Of a DNA stretch of 64,000 nt, positions 53,461 to 64,000 are shown piece after piece. The stretch is from positions 1 to 64,000 of the forward strand of contig JASJOG010000218.1 of the NCBI GenBank assembly GCA_030142905.1. Direction: 5' to 3'. The translations under genes were made by a program, and so were the position numbers. Positions within the stretch are counted from its first letter, which is position 1; each line of letters opens with the position of its first letter. Below the pieces are notes generated by a model, which made no database searches, was not told the origin of the DNA, and saw only the letters and a list, made by a program, of their open reading frames with translations. The stretch is from Heliopora coerulea (Eukaryota > Cnidaria > Anthozoa > Scleralcyonacea > Helioporidae).

Positions 53461-53650
53461 ATTTTGCTGCCTAGGAAATCCTGCCATGCACGGTTCGCTA
53501 GAATAATGTCTCCTATTAAATATAGCTGCAAAAAACCATGACCAGTCAACAACTTAAAAGTCGAAATATTACAGTCTCATACACGAAGAAGAAATAATAA
53601 AGCCCAGCAAAAAACACGCAAAATAGGCATATTAAAGGTTTATAATGTAA

Positions 53651-53689
53651 TTCTAACGTTTCGTTGCTGCACGCAACATCCTCAGAGAA
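53651..53689 (-). ncRNA. hammerhead ribozyme, left arm
   Basis: Same motif as at 54307-54345 on the other strand: stem I TTCT/AGAA, core CTGAGGA, stem II GTTGC/GCAAC, GAA, AC/GT, T at the cleavage position. Core intact. Confidence 0.82.
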
Positions 53690-54043
53690 TGAATAACTTA
53701 TATTACAAGGTGATTAATATATAATGGTAAATTACATGATATATAAACGAGATATGATGTAAGAACGGAAGTGGAAAGGACAAAAGGAAACAGCAGACTG
53801 AGATGTAGTGGAAAGGTCGAGAAACGAATGGTCTTAAAATAAAGAGAGTGGAAAAGAGCCCATGTTGGCATTAAGCGATGGATTGAGTTTGCGGATAAGC
53901 AGACTTTCTCTGACAAGAAGTTCAGAGTTGAAGGAAGAAGAAGACAAGATGGTGAAGTCATCAGGCGAGACAGGATGATGTGATGTGACAGGATGCTAGT
54001 CGGAAGAGGACTGTCACATCATTGTGACACTAGACACCCTGTC

Positions 54044-54175
54044 TCGCCTGATGACTTCACCATCTTGTCTTCTTCCTTCAACTCTGAACTTCTTGTCAGA
54101 GAAAGTCTGCTTATCCGCAAACTCAATCCATCGCTTAATGCCAACATGGGCTCTTTTCCACTCTCTTTATTTTAA
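54044..54175 (+). pseudogene. C-terminal fragment of a PLE GIY-YIG protein
   Basis: The frame holds SPDDFTILSSSFNSELLVRE followed by SLLIRKLNPSLNANMG and ends PLSLF-stop at 54173-54175. The ESLLI-x-KLxPSLN pattern is the end of the GIY-YIG endonuclease domain in Penelope-like reverse transcriptases. A mirror copy lies on the minus strand in the left arm. No upstream RT or catalytic GIY residues remain. Confidence 0.7.
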
Positions 54176-54306
54176 GACCATTCGTTTCTCGACCTTTCCA
54201 CTACATCTCAGTCTGCTGTTTCCTTTTGTCCTTCCCACTTCCGTTATTACGCCATATCATGTAACTTACCATTATATATTAATCACCTTGTAATATAAGT
54301 TATTCA

Positions 54307-54345
54307 TTCTCTGAGGATGTTGCGTGCAGCAACGAAACGTTAGAA
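54307..54345 (+). ncRNA. hammerhead ribozyme, right arm
   Basis: Stem I TTCT (54307-54310)/AGAA (54342-54345), core CTGAGGA (54311-54317), stem II GTTGC/GCAAC with loop GTGCA, GAA (54334-54336), stem III AC/GT, cleavage base T at 54341. All core bases fit. Sequence is close to the 22.3 kb motif. Confidence 0.83.
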
Positions 54346-54460
54346 TTACATTATAAACCTTTAATATGCCTATTTTGCGTGTTTTTTGCTGGGCTTTATT
54401 ATTTCTTCTTCGTTTACGACTCCCGCCTGGTACCTCTGTCGTCCGTATTACAGTCTCATA

Positions 54461-55653
54461 TACTCGTCTTGTCTTGACTCATATCTTGAGTTTTCCAAGA
54501 TGCCTTTATTTTTCGAAAATGTAACTGCGATGAGCAAAAAAGTACAGTAACTGTGTTTCTTGTAATAACTTAAGTAATGTAAAGATTTGCGTTTGGATAG
54601 AAACAATGTAATGATAAAAGTATAGTTTTAATAAATGGTAATAAATTATCTTCACATACTATTCTACTGGTTCGTATATTTCTTAATTCAAGGGGTTACG
54701 ACCCTAAAAATGTCCTCGAATTTCTGAAAAAATTCGATTCCTTTTCTTTGATTTAGATTAGCAAACGAAGTAGTAATTTATAAACTTCAGAATGCCGTCG
54801 TTTCGTTATCGTTATAGGTTTATGGGTAAATCTTTGCACACCTGAAAACAAATATGCACACTTAGAAACTGTATTTCTAAGAGGGTGAGAAGTGGGTTAA
54901 CCGGGCGAGTTACGGGTAACTCTAATCCCTACCTTAATCCCAACCCTAATCCTATTCTGAGTTTTTCTTGGGTAGACAATATTCATCTATTAAATGTTGT
55001 ATATTCATTGAATTATAAATTCACTGTATTTTTTAACATCAGGTGAATGAATAAAGCTGTCATTATTATTCAACCACAGTTTGTCAATTGATGCTATTCA
55101 TCTGTTCGGAGTGAGACTACCCAGAATTCACTATGCAAACCTTCTGCAATGGAACTTCCTTTTGGAATCATTAAACTAATCCAAAATCGGGCTGTAATCC
55201 TAAATTAATCCCGTACTCTAAATTAAGCCCTAACTTCGGCACCTAACCCCACATGTAAACTGCAGTACTTGACGTCTTGGTGCACATAAGAGACCGTGGT
55301 ATCCTCGTTATTTCGACTCAAGGAACTGAGCGAAGAAGCAGTGGTGTTTAATGGTGTTATGGTCTCAAATATCAGTACACCTGCTGTCCCTTCTCGTCCA
55401 TTTTCATCTCTTTGTTCCCGTTTTTTCTTGGCGAGTTTTTTGGCGCCATTCAGCTACATACTGCTGAGCAAAGATTAGTGGATACAGCAGGCGCAGCCTA
55501 TTGACAAGCGAAACATAAAGGGATAAAACAGTTGGACTTGCTTTACAGGTCAAGTGTCCATCTTTTTACGTTTTTACTGTTTTCTCGTTGTGTAAAAGTG
55601 CTTCGTTAAACGAGTAGGGTATTAGTTTGCAAGTTGTTTTTTACGACGACAAC
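54461..55653. other. intergenic region and PBRM1 upstream
   Basis: No coding exon is visible. The last few hundred bases are less AT-rich and should contain the PBRM1 promoter and 5' UTR; no TATA box is evident. Confidence 0.4.
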
Positions 55654-58600
55654 ATGGCAAAAAGAAAACGTGACAATGGCGACATTGGTGACAAAGTTAG
55701 CGACGAGGAAACGAGCCACTCTTCAGAAGAGAAACGACTTAAAGTTCCTAGTACAGTCGACGAAGTTCAGGTAAACCGTTACAGGCTACTTTTTGGGATG
55801 TTGCTTACAGTATTGTTGCTAAGCAGTATAGTTTAAGCGCTTCCTCAACTGCCAAGTACTGCTTGTAGCCGGACAGACTTGCGACGACTGCGTGTATTAA
55901 ACATTAAAAGTTTGTTTTTCTTTCTGTTGTAATATAATTCTTTCTTGTACATGAGTTCTCGTGATGTATTACTTGGGAAAATTTGACCTGCATATACTAT
56001 ATTACTATTTCTCCTCTAATAAGGTTTTTGCACCCCCGGAAATTATTGCAGCGTAAAAGATATATGCTTTCATCATCAACTGAGGTGGGGTGAACAGGTT
56101 GCATTGAAACAGATCAATTTTGAGCAGGCTATGGTGGGGGGAGGCAAATATTTTTAACTTATTGCACATGATAATTATTCATAATATCATATGATTACCT
56201 TATTTACTTGAATAAGCACTTCACATGACACCTAAACTATTAAAATAAGCACTGCACTCAAGAAATATGCAGAGCTTATTTGCAATGGTGTTGAAGAAGT
56301 TGGTCCCCCAATTCAGGTGCTTGATCTTGATCAGATTTAAATCTGATTGTGGAGAAGATAGTGATGGTAATAGCAATGATACTTCAGTATTTATCCTGTT
56401 CTGGTTGTTTTCATTATAAGGAATAGAAAGTCAATATTAAAATTTATGTCTTTTTGATGTGGTGAGGCAGTACTTAATAGAGGGCAGTGCTTATTAAAAC
56501 TAATTGAAAGAAACTATTCTAGATAAAACATAAGTGCTGTGGCCCTTATTCGAGTAAATATAGTATTCATATATATCATAAAACATTCTTATATCCCTGG
56601 ATCAGAGAAAAGTACATAGTTGTGAGCCTAATTATCAATTGCTTTGGTTCTGTTATCACTTTTAGGCTTTACAATAAATGAGTTTGCAAAGTTAACAAGT
56701 TAATACTGTATATATTATGAGGGATATGTTGTAGTAGGAGAGATGTTTAACGACTTAGTTCTCTATGGGAAATGTGTTTGGAAGAGGTTTTCATATAGAC
56801 CAAGCACTGACATAGTAAGACACTTAAGGAAAAAAATATATAGGGAAAAAATCATCTAAAACAAAACTAAATGCATTTTGCTGAGAGATTGAACTAGTGA
56901 CTCTGTGAGGTTAATCTGGTGTTTGTAATATTGATTTCATGTTCTTTCTTGTTTGCTTTTGGTACTGTTTTCATCTTAGGTGGTAACTTTCTTTTTTTTA
57001 ATGTCTTTTACAGTGGCTTAACATTTTATTTATTGTCCTTTTACATAAAATACTTAGAAAAAAAAAACCCAGCACAAAATTACAGAGCTGTTTATTACTT
57101 GTAATTGTTTAACTACCAATATCTATTACTCTTGTTTTATTTGCTTTATATCAACTAATTTGCAAACAAAACATGCTGATTAAATCTTGTCCACATTGCT
57201 TATAGGTAATACTGTAGGCTACCAGGGTAGTTAGCAGTAAATTTTATTGAATAATTTTTTTTTTTTTTTTATAACCCTTTTTTTTATAAGGATTTAAATT
57301 TAGAACTTATGTACCTAAAACACTATGTCTATATATGTGATGTTGTTTCAAACCACCTTTACATAGCACCAGTGTGAGTTAAAAATGGTGCTAAATAGTT
57401 ATGAAATGCTGCTAAATAGTTATGAAATGCTGCTGCATTAACATAAAACTAGGTTGAAATTTTGTGAATACATGTACATCACTTTAACTAAAATAATGAG
57501 AAAATTATATTATGGGAAATTGTGAGACAAAATGCAATATTGTTTTGCTCTTATTCCGGGGAAAGTTATTCTTCTTTGTCATAAATATGTTTTTGTTTGG
57601 TTGATAGTTGAAGACAAGTTAATAAAAATTAAGTGCAGCATTTCTCCTATAACTATGGTTGCAAACAAATTTACTGCCAAAGCTGAAGGATGCAATATAA
57701 TTCAGAATGTGATCCACAAAAGGTGTGAAAAATTACATGAAAAGTTACAACTAGCTGAATTAGTTGGTATATAGGATTAAGTTCTGGTCTGTTTTAGCAC
57801 AGGAAATGCCAGTTATTACAAATGTTACACAAGATTTTATACAAATTCCATGGAAGTGATTGACTTGTGGAAGTCATTTTGTTGAGAGCAAACACAAGCA
57901 CTGTAATAACATCTTTCTCCAACATGTTTTCAGCTACCACCTGTGATTGGCAATCATGTTTGGCAACTGCAATGGTTGTAAAATGCAAGTTCCACTATAA
58001 TTACCGATTAAAAAAACTGTTTGCTCTAATTTCAATCTCATAAAATACTGTAAATTTTTTAAACTGAAATGCCATATTGGTGATAAAAATATTAGATGTT
58101 GTATACCTATTAGGCAGTTTTAAGACAGGTTGCTTAAGATCTTGATGTTACTGTAAGTTGACAATATCCAATCCAGGACTTAACAGTTGGATGGAGTCTC
58201 CCCCACTGTATTTGGGGAAATGTTTGTCTTGTTTACAACTTCTTGTTGAGCATTTCCCACCTATGGTTGACAAAAAGGGCATTTTGGCCAAGTCAAGGTC
58301 ACTTGAATGAAGCATACATGTAAAATTACTGTGGACAATCACTGACAAGCTGTCAACTGGGAATATTGGCCTGCTATGAGTTTGTTATGATTAAACCATG
58401 GTAGTACATGAGCTTTCTCAAGGGTGGTCATATTGTGCTGTTACTCTGAAGTTACCTGTGGGGAACACTCAGCTGTTTAGGAATAAAAGTCATCCCATGT
58501 ATAAATTCAGGGGTTAAAAGCATATGTAAACTATTCAGCAGGGATGGCAGAGCCAAGGGGTAGGGTGGCTCAAGCTCCCCCTACTTTTTTCCAAAATAAC

Positions 58601-61600
58601 TTTGAAACAACTACTTTTCCAAATATTTTTGTTGTGAAATTTTCTGGTGAAACATGCAAAAGGGTGTATTTGTATTACTGACTCCCCCCTCACAATTTTG
58701 TTCTGCTGTCCCTGTTCAACTGCTGTCTACCTGAAAAAATAGTCACTATATAACAGATTTATCCACTAGAAGTATGCCAGTAATAAAATAATCATCCAGT
58801 CTTATCCGACATATGGAAAGCTCCTGGAGCACCAGGTTAAACCTCAGAGATAATCTTTATAGTCTTGTAAAAAATACTGTACTATATTACAAGTCAATCA
58901 TGTACATTTCATTAACATTTGCTTGTTTTAATGGAAACTATTTATTGACTGTTGGATATTTTGTTGTGTGTGGTTTTTATCAGGATAACAGTGAAAGCTC
59001 CTTGGCCACAGATGATAGTACTCAACCAGAGGTCAGCCAGTCTTGCACAAGAGGTCGTCCTTTGAAGAGGACAGAGATCTCATCAGACAGTGAAGATAAA
59101 CCAGAATTAGCATCACAGAAATCTTTGGATGGTGAAGACAGTGCAAGTGACAAAGGATCAACAATGGAAGAAACTAATAGTCATTTGTATCAGGAACTTT
59201 TGGATGCTGTACTCAAGATGAAAGATGGGAATGGAAGAATGGTTTGTGAGTTGTTTCTGAAAGTGCCACCACGACAGGTTAGTTGATTTAAAATATCCAT
59301 TTCATCACAACTGGACTGTTTGGTGGTTAAAAAAAAAGTTAATTTATTCACTCCACACACCGCTTATCATGATCAGCTTTTACTGTAATTTAATTTTTTC
59401 ATAAATATTATTTCTAAACTTGCTAGAAATGAATGTCAAAAAAATCTTACTTGTGGCAATGACTATGGTTATAATTTTGACATACCGTAATAACATGAAA
59501 CTAATTTTACCAAACTGGCCAATCTCCAATGTATGTACTGGTAGGTACAAACTCAGTAACTGTAGTATACAAGGTACAGTAATCTTGTGGGTGATACAGA
59601 TTACAAAGTGTGTTTGTATTACTGTAAACATGTATAGTGCATTGCAAAATATCAAACTTTTGTTGTTCATTTGATAACTAAGACTACGTAACTGCATTTG
59701 CTCACTACACAGTATTCAGTCTATTTTTGGTATGTTGGATGTGTAGAAATACCCAGAATATTACAAATTAATCAAAGAACCAATTGATCTCAAGATGATA
59801 TATTCTCGTTTGAAGGTAGGTGCAGAACTAGCAACTTAGCTGAAATTCATACAATTGATTTGCTGATAATTTAATATGTGAGAAAACACATTATTTTCAA
59901 AATGATTTTGCAAACATGATTACTTTTGGTAGACAGAATTTCATTTTTTAATTATGTACTTTCACCTGTCCAGCAAAATGGTATCACATATGCAAGGATG
60001 TGTACTAATACATGTCCTGTAGATGTCTGCATTAGCAGCCAAGTCAAGGGCATTTTCTTCAACTCAATGGTACTTGAATGACCACAAACATGCAAAAATA
60101 CTCAATCTGCTATGGATCCTTGACAAGCTGTCAGCAGAGCACCACAGCCCACCAAGAATTTACTGACTAATATCTAGCATAATCGTACACAGGCTTTTGT
60201 GAGGGCAGGCATGGTTGGCCTCTACTTGGAAGTTGCCAATGGAAATTGCTGATAATAGACATGATACATTAATTCAGGCACCTGTATTTTCTTGGTAGGC
60301 TCTGCCTGCAGTAACCAATGTGTCTAGTGCAGTCTCTGAAAATTTGGCATGAGTTCTTGAACTTTTTGCTGAAGTGCTGCCTACAGTACAAATTTCTATG
60401 TTCTTGCAGCAGTGATTGAACAATCAACTTAGAGTACCATATTATGTTCTCCATATTGGACTTTGATTTTCGACTGTCTAAATTGCTGTAGGTGTTCCTG
60501 GTTGTGTTGAACATCTTTTAGTTTAATCCTTTGTAACCCGGGGCTCAACCCCATGATAAGTAAAATTGTCTGGCATTATCCAGAGTGAAATACTAAAGTG
60601 TGTTCTTGCCCCTTGCTGGGTTAAGGAGATGGTGTTTACTGTAACTAATTCAATTTTTGTTATTTTTGTAGAATAATATGTACTCATCTCTTGATGACAT
60701 TGAGAAGGACTTGCAACTTCTTGTTAAAAATGCACATGCATTCAATGAACCAGGATCTCAAGTTTATAAGGTATAAACTGTCATTTTCATTGCAAAATTC
60801 TGTGGTCAAACTTCTTATAAACATGTACTTGTAAATAAATCAAGCCTGCAAAATACCATGCAATTGTCTTAGTTGGTAGGAAGGTGTAAAAAATATCTCC
60901 TCAATTCTCTAAACCTATTGATAAACTGAGGACAAACTGTCATTTTCTAGGATGCAACAGCCATTAAGAAAACCGTGTCAGTTAAAAGGCAAGAGATTGA
61001 GCATACATTGTCTGGAGCCAAGTCAAGCAAGAGGCTGAGGTATAAAAAAACTAGATTCTGATAGTTAAACTACTTTGTTTGTTTTGCTATTATAAATGCC
61101 ACGTTGACTGCATGTAAAGTTTCGTTTGTGGACCTATGTAACTGTTTGCATAAATCTGTAACTACATATTTGAGGCATGCAAACAGATGGGCAGACAGAC
61201 CAGCAGATGTAGGTGTAGATGGAGGTAGACATGTAGATAAACAGAATGGAAAGGAAGGAAAGAAGGAAAGGAAAGGAAGAAGGGAAGAGAGAGAGAAAGA
61301 AAGAATGCCAGAAAGAAGGAAGAAAGGGAAATGAAGGAAAGGAAAGGAAAGGAAGGGAAAGGGAAGGAAAAGAAAGGAATGGAAGGAAGGAAGAAAGGAA
61401 AGGAAAAGAAGAATGAAAGAAAGAAAGGAAGGAAGAAAGAAAGAACCCTGCATACACAGACTCGTAGAACAGATAGATGAACAGACATAATCTAATATCG
61501 CAAGTGAGTGTTCGCACAACCATCCCCACGTCTGTTTACATTTTAAATGTAAATTTTAGATGGCAAACTGCAGACGGTTAAGACAACCATACTATCTCAA

Positions 61601-63526
61601 ACTTTACCCAGTTAATTATGTCGATCAATGTCCTTTCATGTATGTTAGTGTTCTGTTTGAAAATAGCATTCCGCCTACTACCCTTGTGAGATGTCGGTGG
61701 CGCAGTGACAGTGGTAATGCATGTGTTTCTCACCACTGTGACTAGGGTTTTATTCAGGCTCCGTCCAGTTGTCTGATTAGGATTACTTTGGTCTCATGTG
61801 AGAAGAATGTTGTCTAGTTTGAGTCCACCAAGCATCTCAGGTTTTGGCCAGGTACTTCGGTTTCCTCATGTAGTAACACTGAACCCGTGAGGCGTGGCCC
61901 TTACTGGACCTATAGGGATAACGGCTTAGCTAGCTGATACGGTAACCCAGTGTGAAAAAAGACAAACGCACAAACATCATACAAACGAACCCTTAAGTCA
62001 CAACTTACATGTAACATATTTGTGAAATGTAAACACAAAATATTTTTGTGGTTGCTTGATTTTGCTCGCAAACTTTTTTGTTTGTTCTTGTTGTTGTTCT
62101 TGTTGTTGTTGTTCTTGTTGTTGTTATTATTGTTGTTGTTGTTGTTCGTGGTGGTTGTGTTCAGGTTACTAAACGAGCTTCTATAACCATTTTAAAAAAA
62201 TTGGGCTTGCCTGTTTTCTACATTAGTAAGTGTGTCTGCAAGTACCTATCATTTAAAAACTGTTGCATTTTGTTTCAGATCAAAGCGAGCCACATCAAAA
62301 ATGACTTCAGCAATTAATGCTCTTCTTTCTGATACCGATGATGATGATGAAATGCAGGCTGACACCTCTCAATTATTAGATGAAGAAGAAAATGATAAGA
62401 ACAATGGTAAGATTTATACCTCTGGTCTTCTGAAGATCCCTGAAGGTTAGATTCCACGGGAAAATTATTGCTAAACAACAGGTAAATCGTGGATTAGTTC
62501 AGTATGTCGTCGGAGAAGGCCGCCTATTTGCCTTACCTAAAAGTCGAAAGGAATGATTGTGTTTTAACTAGAGCTCTGGAAACAATTGCGGTTCAATGGC
62601 AATGATGTTTTGATCGGTTGATTTTTAGATTCATCGCCTTTAACAGACCATTTTCTCTAGTCTGTGCGCACTGCTAGGCCACATATATAAAGTACTTTTG
62701 TTGAAAATCAAATATATTTACCCGTTAATAAAGATTTTAACACCAAAATTTAAGGAAGTAATTTTCTTATCTATGTCTGTAAAAGATTGTAAAATTCCGA
62801 CATAGTATGATGCTACTCTGGTTTAAAAGTGTATGTACGCAACTTAAAAAGCTGCTGTTCACTACCCAAAGTTTCGACACTGCGGTCTAGTGTCTTCATC
62901 AGGGACGATCGCTGTGAGGAAGAGCTCCCTATTTATACCCTCACAAAACCACTGCTGACGTTATCCATTTACAAGATACAAATAGACATCTGGTAATAGA
63001 CGGTGGTGTGTTACCAGTTTATTATTGGATTTGGTTTTAGTCAGACAACCAATAGGTCATATATGCCCCTACGTTTGTAATGGACAGTAGCTTGTTAAGT
63101 TTCGTTCATAAACTTTTAAGCCAGGGTATCATCATATGTACTACGTCTGATTCTTAACCTGGCTGCGTTGGGAACTTGTTCGATTGTTGAATTCCGTTAG
63201 CTTTACACCACTTTTAAGGGGAGGGGTCCTTACATTGGTAGGAAAAATTTACAGATTCTTCGAGATGTAGAATTACTTCCAGACATCGCTGGACAGTTGG
63301 TTGTTTGAAAAGTTTCATAAAAATTCTGAACATAGCCATTAAGCAAAACAGTAAAACGTTTGGTGATTGCATCTGGTTCATCTTGTACGATTGTGGATTC
63401 TTTAGGTGAGCAATTGGAAGACGACACACACGACCCATTCCTTGCATTGTATAATTCCGTGCGTAGGTATTCTGACTACAGCGGACGAATTGTCTCTGAA
63501 GCTTTCATGAGACTGCCTTCTAAGAG
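55654..63526 (+). CDS. PBRM1: protein polybromo-1 (PBRM1/BAF180), 5' part
   Basis: Polybromo is the targeting subunit of the PBAF (SWI/SNF) chromatin remodeller and binds acetylated histones through tandem bromodomains. Seven exons join in phase: 55654-55770, 58984-59277, 59747-59815, 60672-60770, 60951-61039, 62279-62406 and 63406-63526 (305 codons so far); the gene runs off the right edge. MAKRKRDNGDIGDKVSDEET gives a basic, nuclear-type N-terminus. A bromodomain (residues ~105-220) has HLYQELLDAVL, KYPEYYKLIKEPIDLKMI and NAHAFNEPGSQVYK with the acetyl-lysine-binding Asn (about 185), then DATAIKKTVSVKRQEIEH. It aligns best with human bromodomain 2. The last exons give an acidic linker and the start of the next bromodomain (DPFLALYNSVRRYSDYSGRI). 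The first human bromodomain is not found in the 3.2 kb intron 1, and VDEVQ joins directly to the linker. Confidence 0.93.
56198..56563. repeat. old TA-flanked foldback with TTTACTYGAATAAG ends
   Basis: CCTTATTTACTTGAATAAGC on the left and the complement of CTATATTTACTCGAATAAGG on the right, with TA on both sides. Interior shoulders repeat AATAAGCACTGC-like words. It resembles the CCGTA-ended foldbacks at 18590 and 34674, but is much diverged. It lies in PBRM1 intron 1. Confidence 0.6.
61235..61445. repeat. (GGAA)n purine-rich microsatellite
   Basis: Irregular GGAA/GAAA repeats in PBRM1 intron 5. It produces false poly-Phe/Leu/Ser frames on the minus strand. Confidence 0.95.
61693..61950 (+). 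repeat. tRNA-derived SINE (family B), plus copy
   Basis: The head GTCGGTGGCGCAGTGACAGT has A-box-like spacing, and CTCACCACTGTGACTAGGGT stands before a decayed B box. The body runs through TCTCATGTGAGAAGAATGTT and CCAAGCATCTCAGG to TTAGCTAGCTGATACGGTAA, colinear with 3113-3352 reversed. Confidence 0.65.
62075..62160 (+). repeat. (GTT)n microsatellite
   Basis: TTGTTGTTC repeats about 120 bp upstream of the acceptor of PBRM1 exon 6. Confidence 0.9.
62845..63110 (-). mobile_element. PLE pLTR remnant with a hammerhead, PBRM1 intron 6
   Basis: A single (non-palindromic) arm: on the minus strand a GGTTGTCTGACTAAAACC-like flank precedes the ribozyme motif. No coding part remains. It is antisense to PBRM1. 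Limits are approximate. Confidence 0.55.
62855..62912 (-). ncRNA. hammerhead ribozyme motif, antisense to PBRM1
   Basis: On the minus strand: CTGATGA, stem II GACACT/AGTGTC with loop AGACCGC, GAA, stem III ACT/GGT with loop TTG, cleavage base A, then GTGAACAG. Core and stems II and III are intact; stem I next to the core is weakly paired, so activity is less certain. Confidence 0.72.
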
Positions 63527-63724
63527 GTAAAGTTTACGTTTGATTTAATTTACTGCTCAGGGCTCCAAACAGAAAATAAAAATGGGCTGTCAACTTAATA
63601 TTTTTTGTGAGGCAGATAAATTTTTGGCATTTCAGTATTTAGTTTATCCAAACATTGAACCCCACGACCAAAGAATAATGAACCTTCTGGAATGTATTCT
63701 GTATTGATAGTACTGCACTAAACA

Positions 63725-63800
63725 CTTAATCAGGGGTTTCCAACCTGGGGTACTCGTACCCCCAGAGGTACGCGATCGAGTTTTCAGAGGGCACGGGAGA
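63725..63800. repeat. possible end of a hAT-like repeat at the window edge
   Basis: AGGGGTTTCCAACCTGGGGT followed by ACTCGTACCCCCAGAGGTAC resembles the CAGNGGTTCCCAACC-type terminal repeat of hAT MITEs. The other end is not seen in the window. Confidence 0.4.
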
Positions 63801-64000
63801 AATCCGCTTGGCAAGCGATTTTTACCCGCATTCGCAATAACTGTCATCAGTAAACACCGTTCAAAATTTAATCAAAGCAAATGATCAACACCTCAGCTAC
63901 GTAGCATAAATTTCCTCTTATGGTGGAGAGGTAATGAAGTGGGTATTTGTGCGAGCACCCGGTGGTTGGACTACAAGGTAGTTAGTAGTCACTACCTGTT

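Larger units (their letters stand above)
53582..54446. mobile_element. Penelope-like element remnant, inverted pLTRs, 14 bp target duplication
   Basis: Palindrome arms of about 415 bp start GAAGAAGAAATAATAAAGCC. The unit is bounded by direct repeats ATTACAGTCTCATA (53568-53581 and 54447-54460). About 34 bp after the right arm (CGTTTACGACTCCCGCCTGG…) is not mirrored, the known one-sided PLE extension. Hammerheads lie at 53651-53689 (minus) and 54307-54345 (plus). The arms include the C-terminal coding end of a GIY-YIG-type PLE protein. Reverse transcriptase is absent, so only the 3' end and pLTRs remain. It inserted into another dispersed repeat (ACCATGACCAGTCAACAACT, also near 3394). Confidence 0.87.

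Noticed and set aside
57532..57774. Candidate bromodomain 1 exon for PBRM1
   Set aside because: The translation lacks the YY, PIDL and Asn motifs of bromodomains and has no clear splice acceptor in phase.
58543..58718. Possible small MITE with CAGGGAYRGCAGA ends
   Set aside because: The inverted ends are short and no matching target duplication was found.
61070..61529. Minus-strand open frames of 108-149 codons rich in Phe, Leu and Ser
   Set aside because: They come from the GGAA repeat tract in a PBRM1 intron and occur in all three frames.

Overview
The window looks like metazoan nuclear DNA, most likely from an anthozoan cnidarian such as a stony coral. Genes have many short exons with GT-AG introns, introns are AT-rich, and their proteins match conserved animal families. 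The intergenic and intronic DNA is packed with foldback elements, tRNA-derived repeats, hAT and Tc1/mariner elements, and Penelope-like retroelement (PLE) remnants. The taxon is an inference; the gene calls rest on translated exons whose splice phases I checked by hand.

Layout, left to right, all five host genes on the + strand. (1) The last nine recognisable exons of RNF123/KPC1, an E3 ubiquitin ligase, ending in a complete C-terminal RING (2789-10711); its 5' part lies outside the window or is unrecognised. (2) A single-exon NDUFA12 (complex I accessory subunit, 11889-12314). (3) A complete ten-exon GMPPB (mannose-1-phosphate guanylyltransferase beta, 13760-30696), predicted 360 aa; its introns hold an intact hAT transposon, a decayed Tc1-like element and a PLE palindrome. 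(4) About 9.5 kb of repeat-rich intergenic DNA with a LINE that carries nested insertions. (5) A ten-exon gene for an unrecognised coiled-coil protein of predicted 544 aa (40233-52446). (6) The 5' half of PBRM1/polybromo (55654 to beyond the window), with a full bromodomain resembling vertebrate bromodomain 2 and the start of the next; no bromodomain 1 is visible.

The most striking signal is a set of hammerhead ribozyme cores (CUGANGA - stem II - GAAA, several with pairing stems I and III) on both strands at about 22.1, 22.3, 39.5, 47.25, 48.1, 53.7, 54.3 and 62.9 kb. Most sit on the arms of long palindromes. Two of these are bounded by 13-14 bp direct repeats with a roughly 35 bp one-sided extension, as expected for inverted pseudo-LTRs of Penelope-like elements, and one palindrome carries a GIY-YIG-type C-terminal coding fragment. 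Two hammerheads are in sense orientation inside host introns (GMPPB intron 3 and intron 6 of the coiled-coil gene).

A second unusual system is a foldback family whose arms each carry a cloverleaf-compatible tRNA-like sequence (about 5.8-6.3 kb and 35.4-35.7 kb), with arm-only hairpin derivatives at 9.75 and 11.40 kb. A third group consists of TA-flanked foldbacks whose terminal repeats run into short internal satellites (18.6, 34.7, 47.4 and 56.2 kb). RNF123, GMPPB and PBRM1 all map to human 3p21, so their closeness here looks like retained ancestral linkage.
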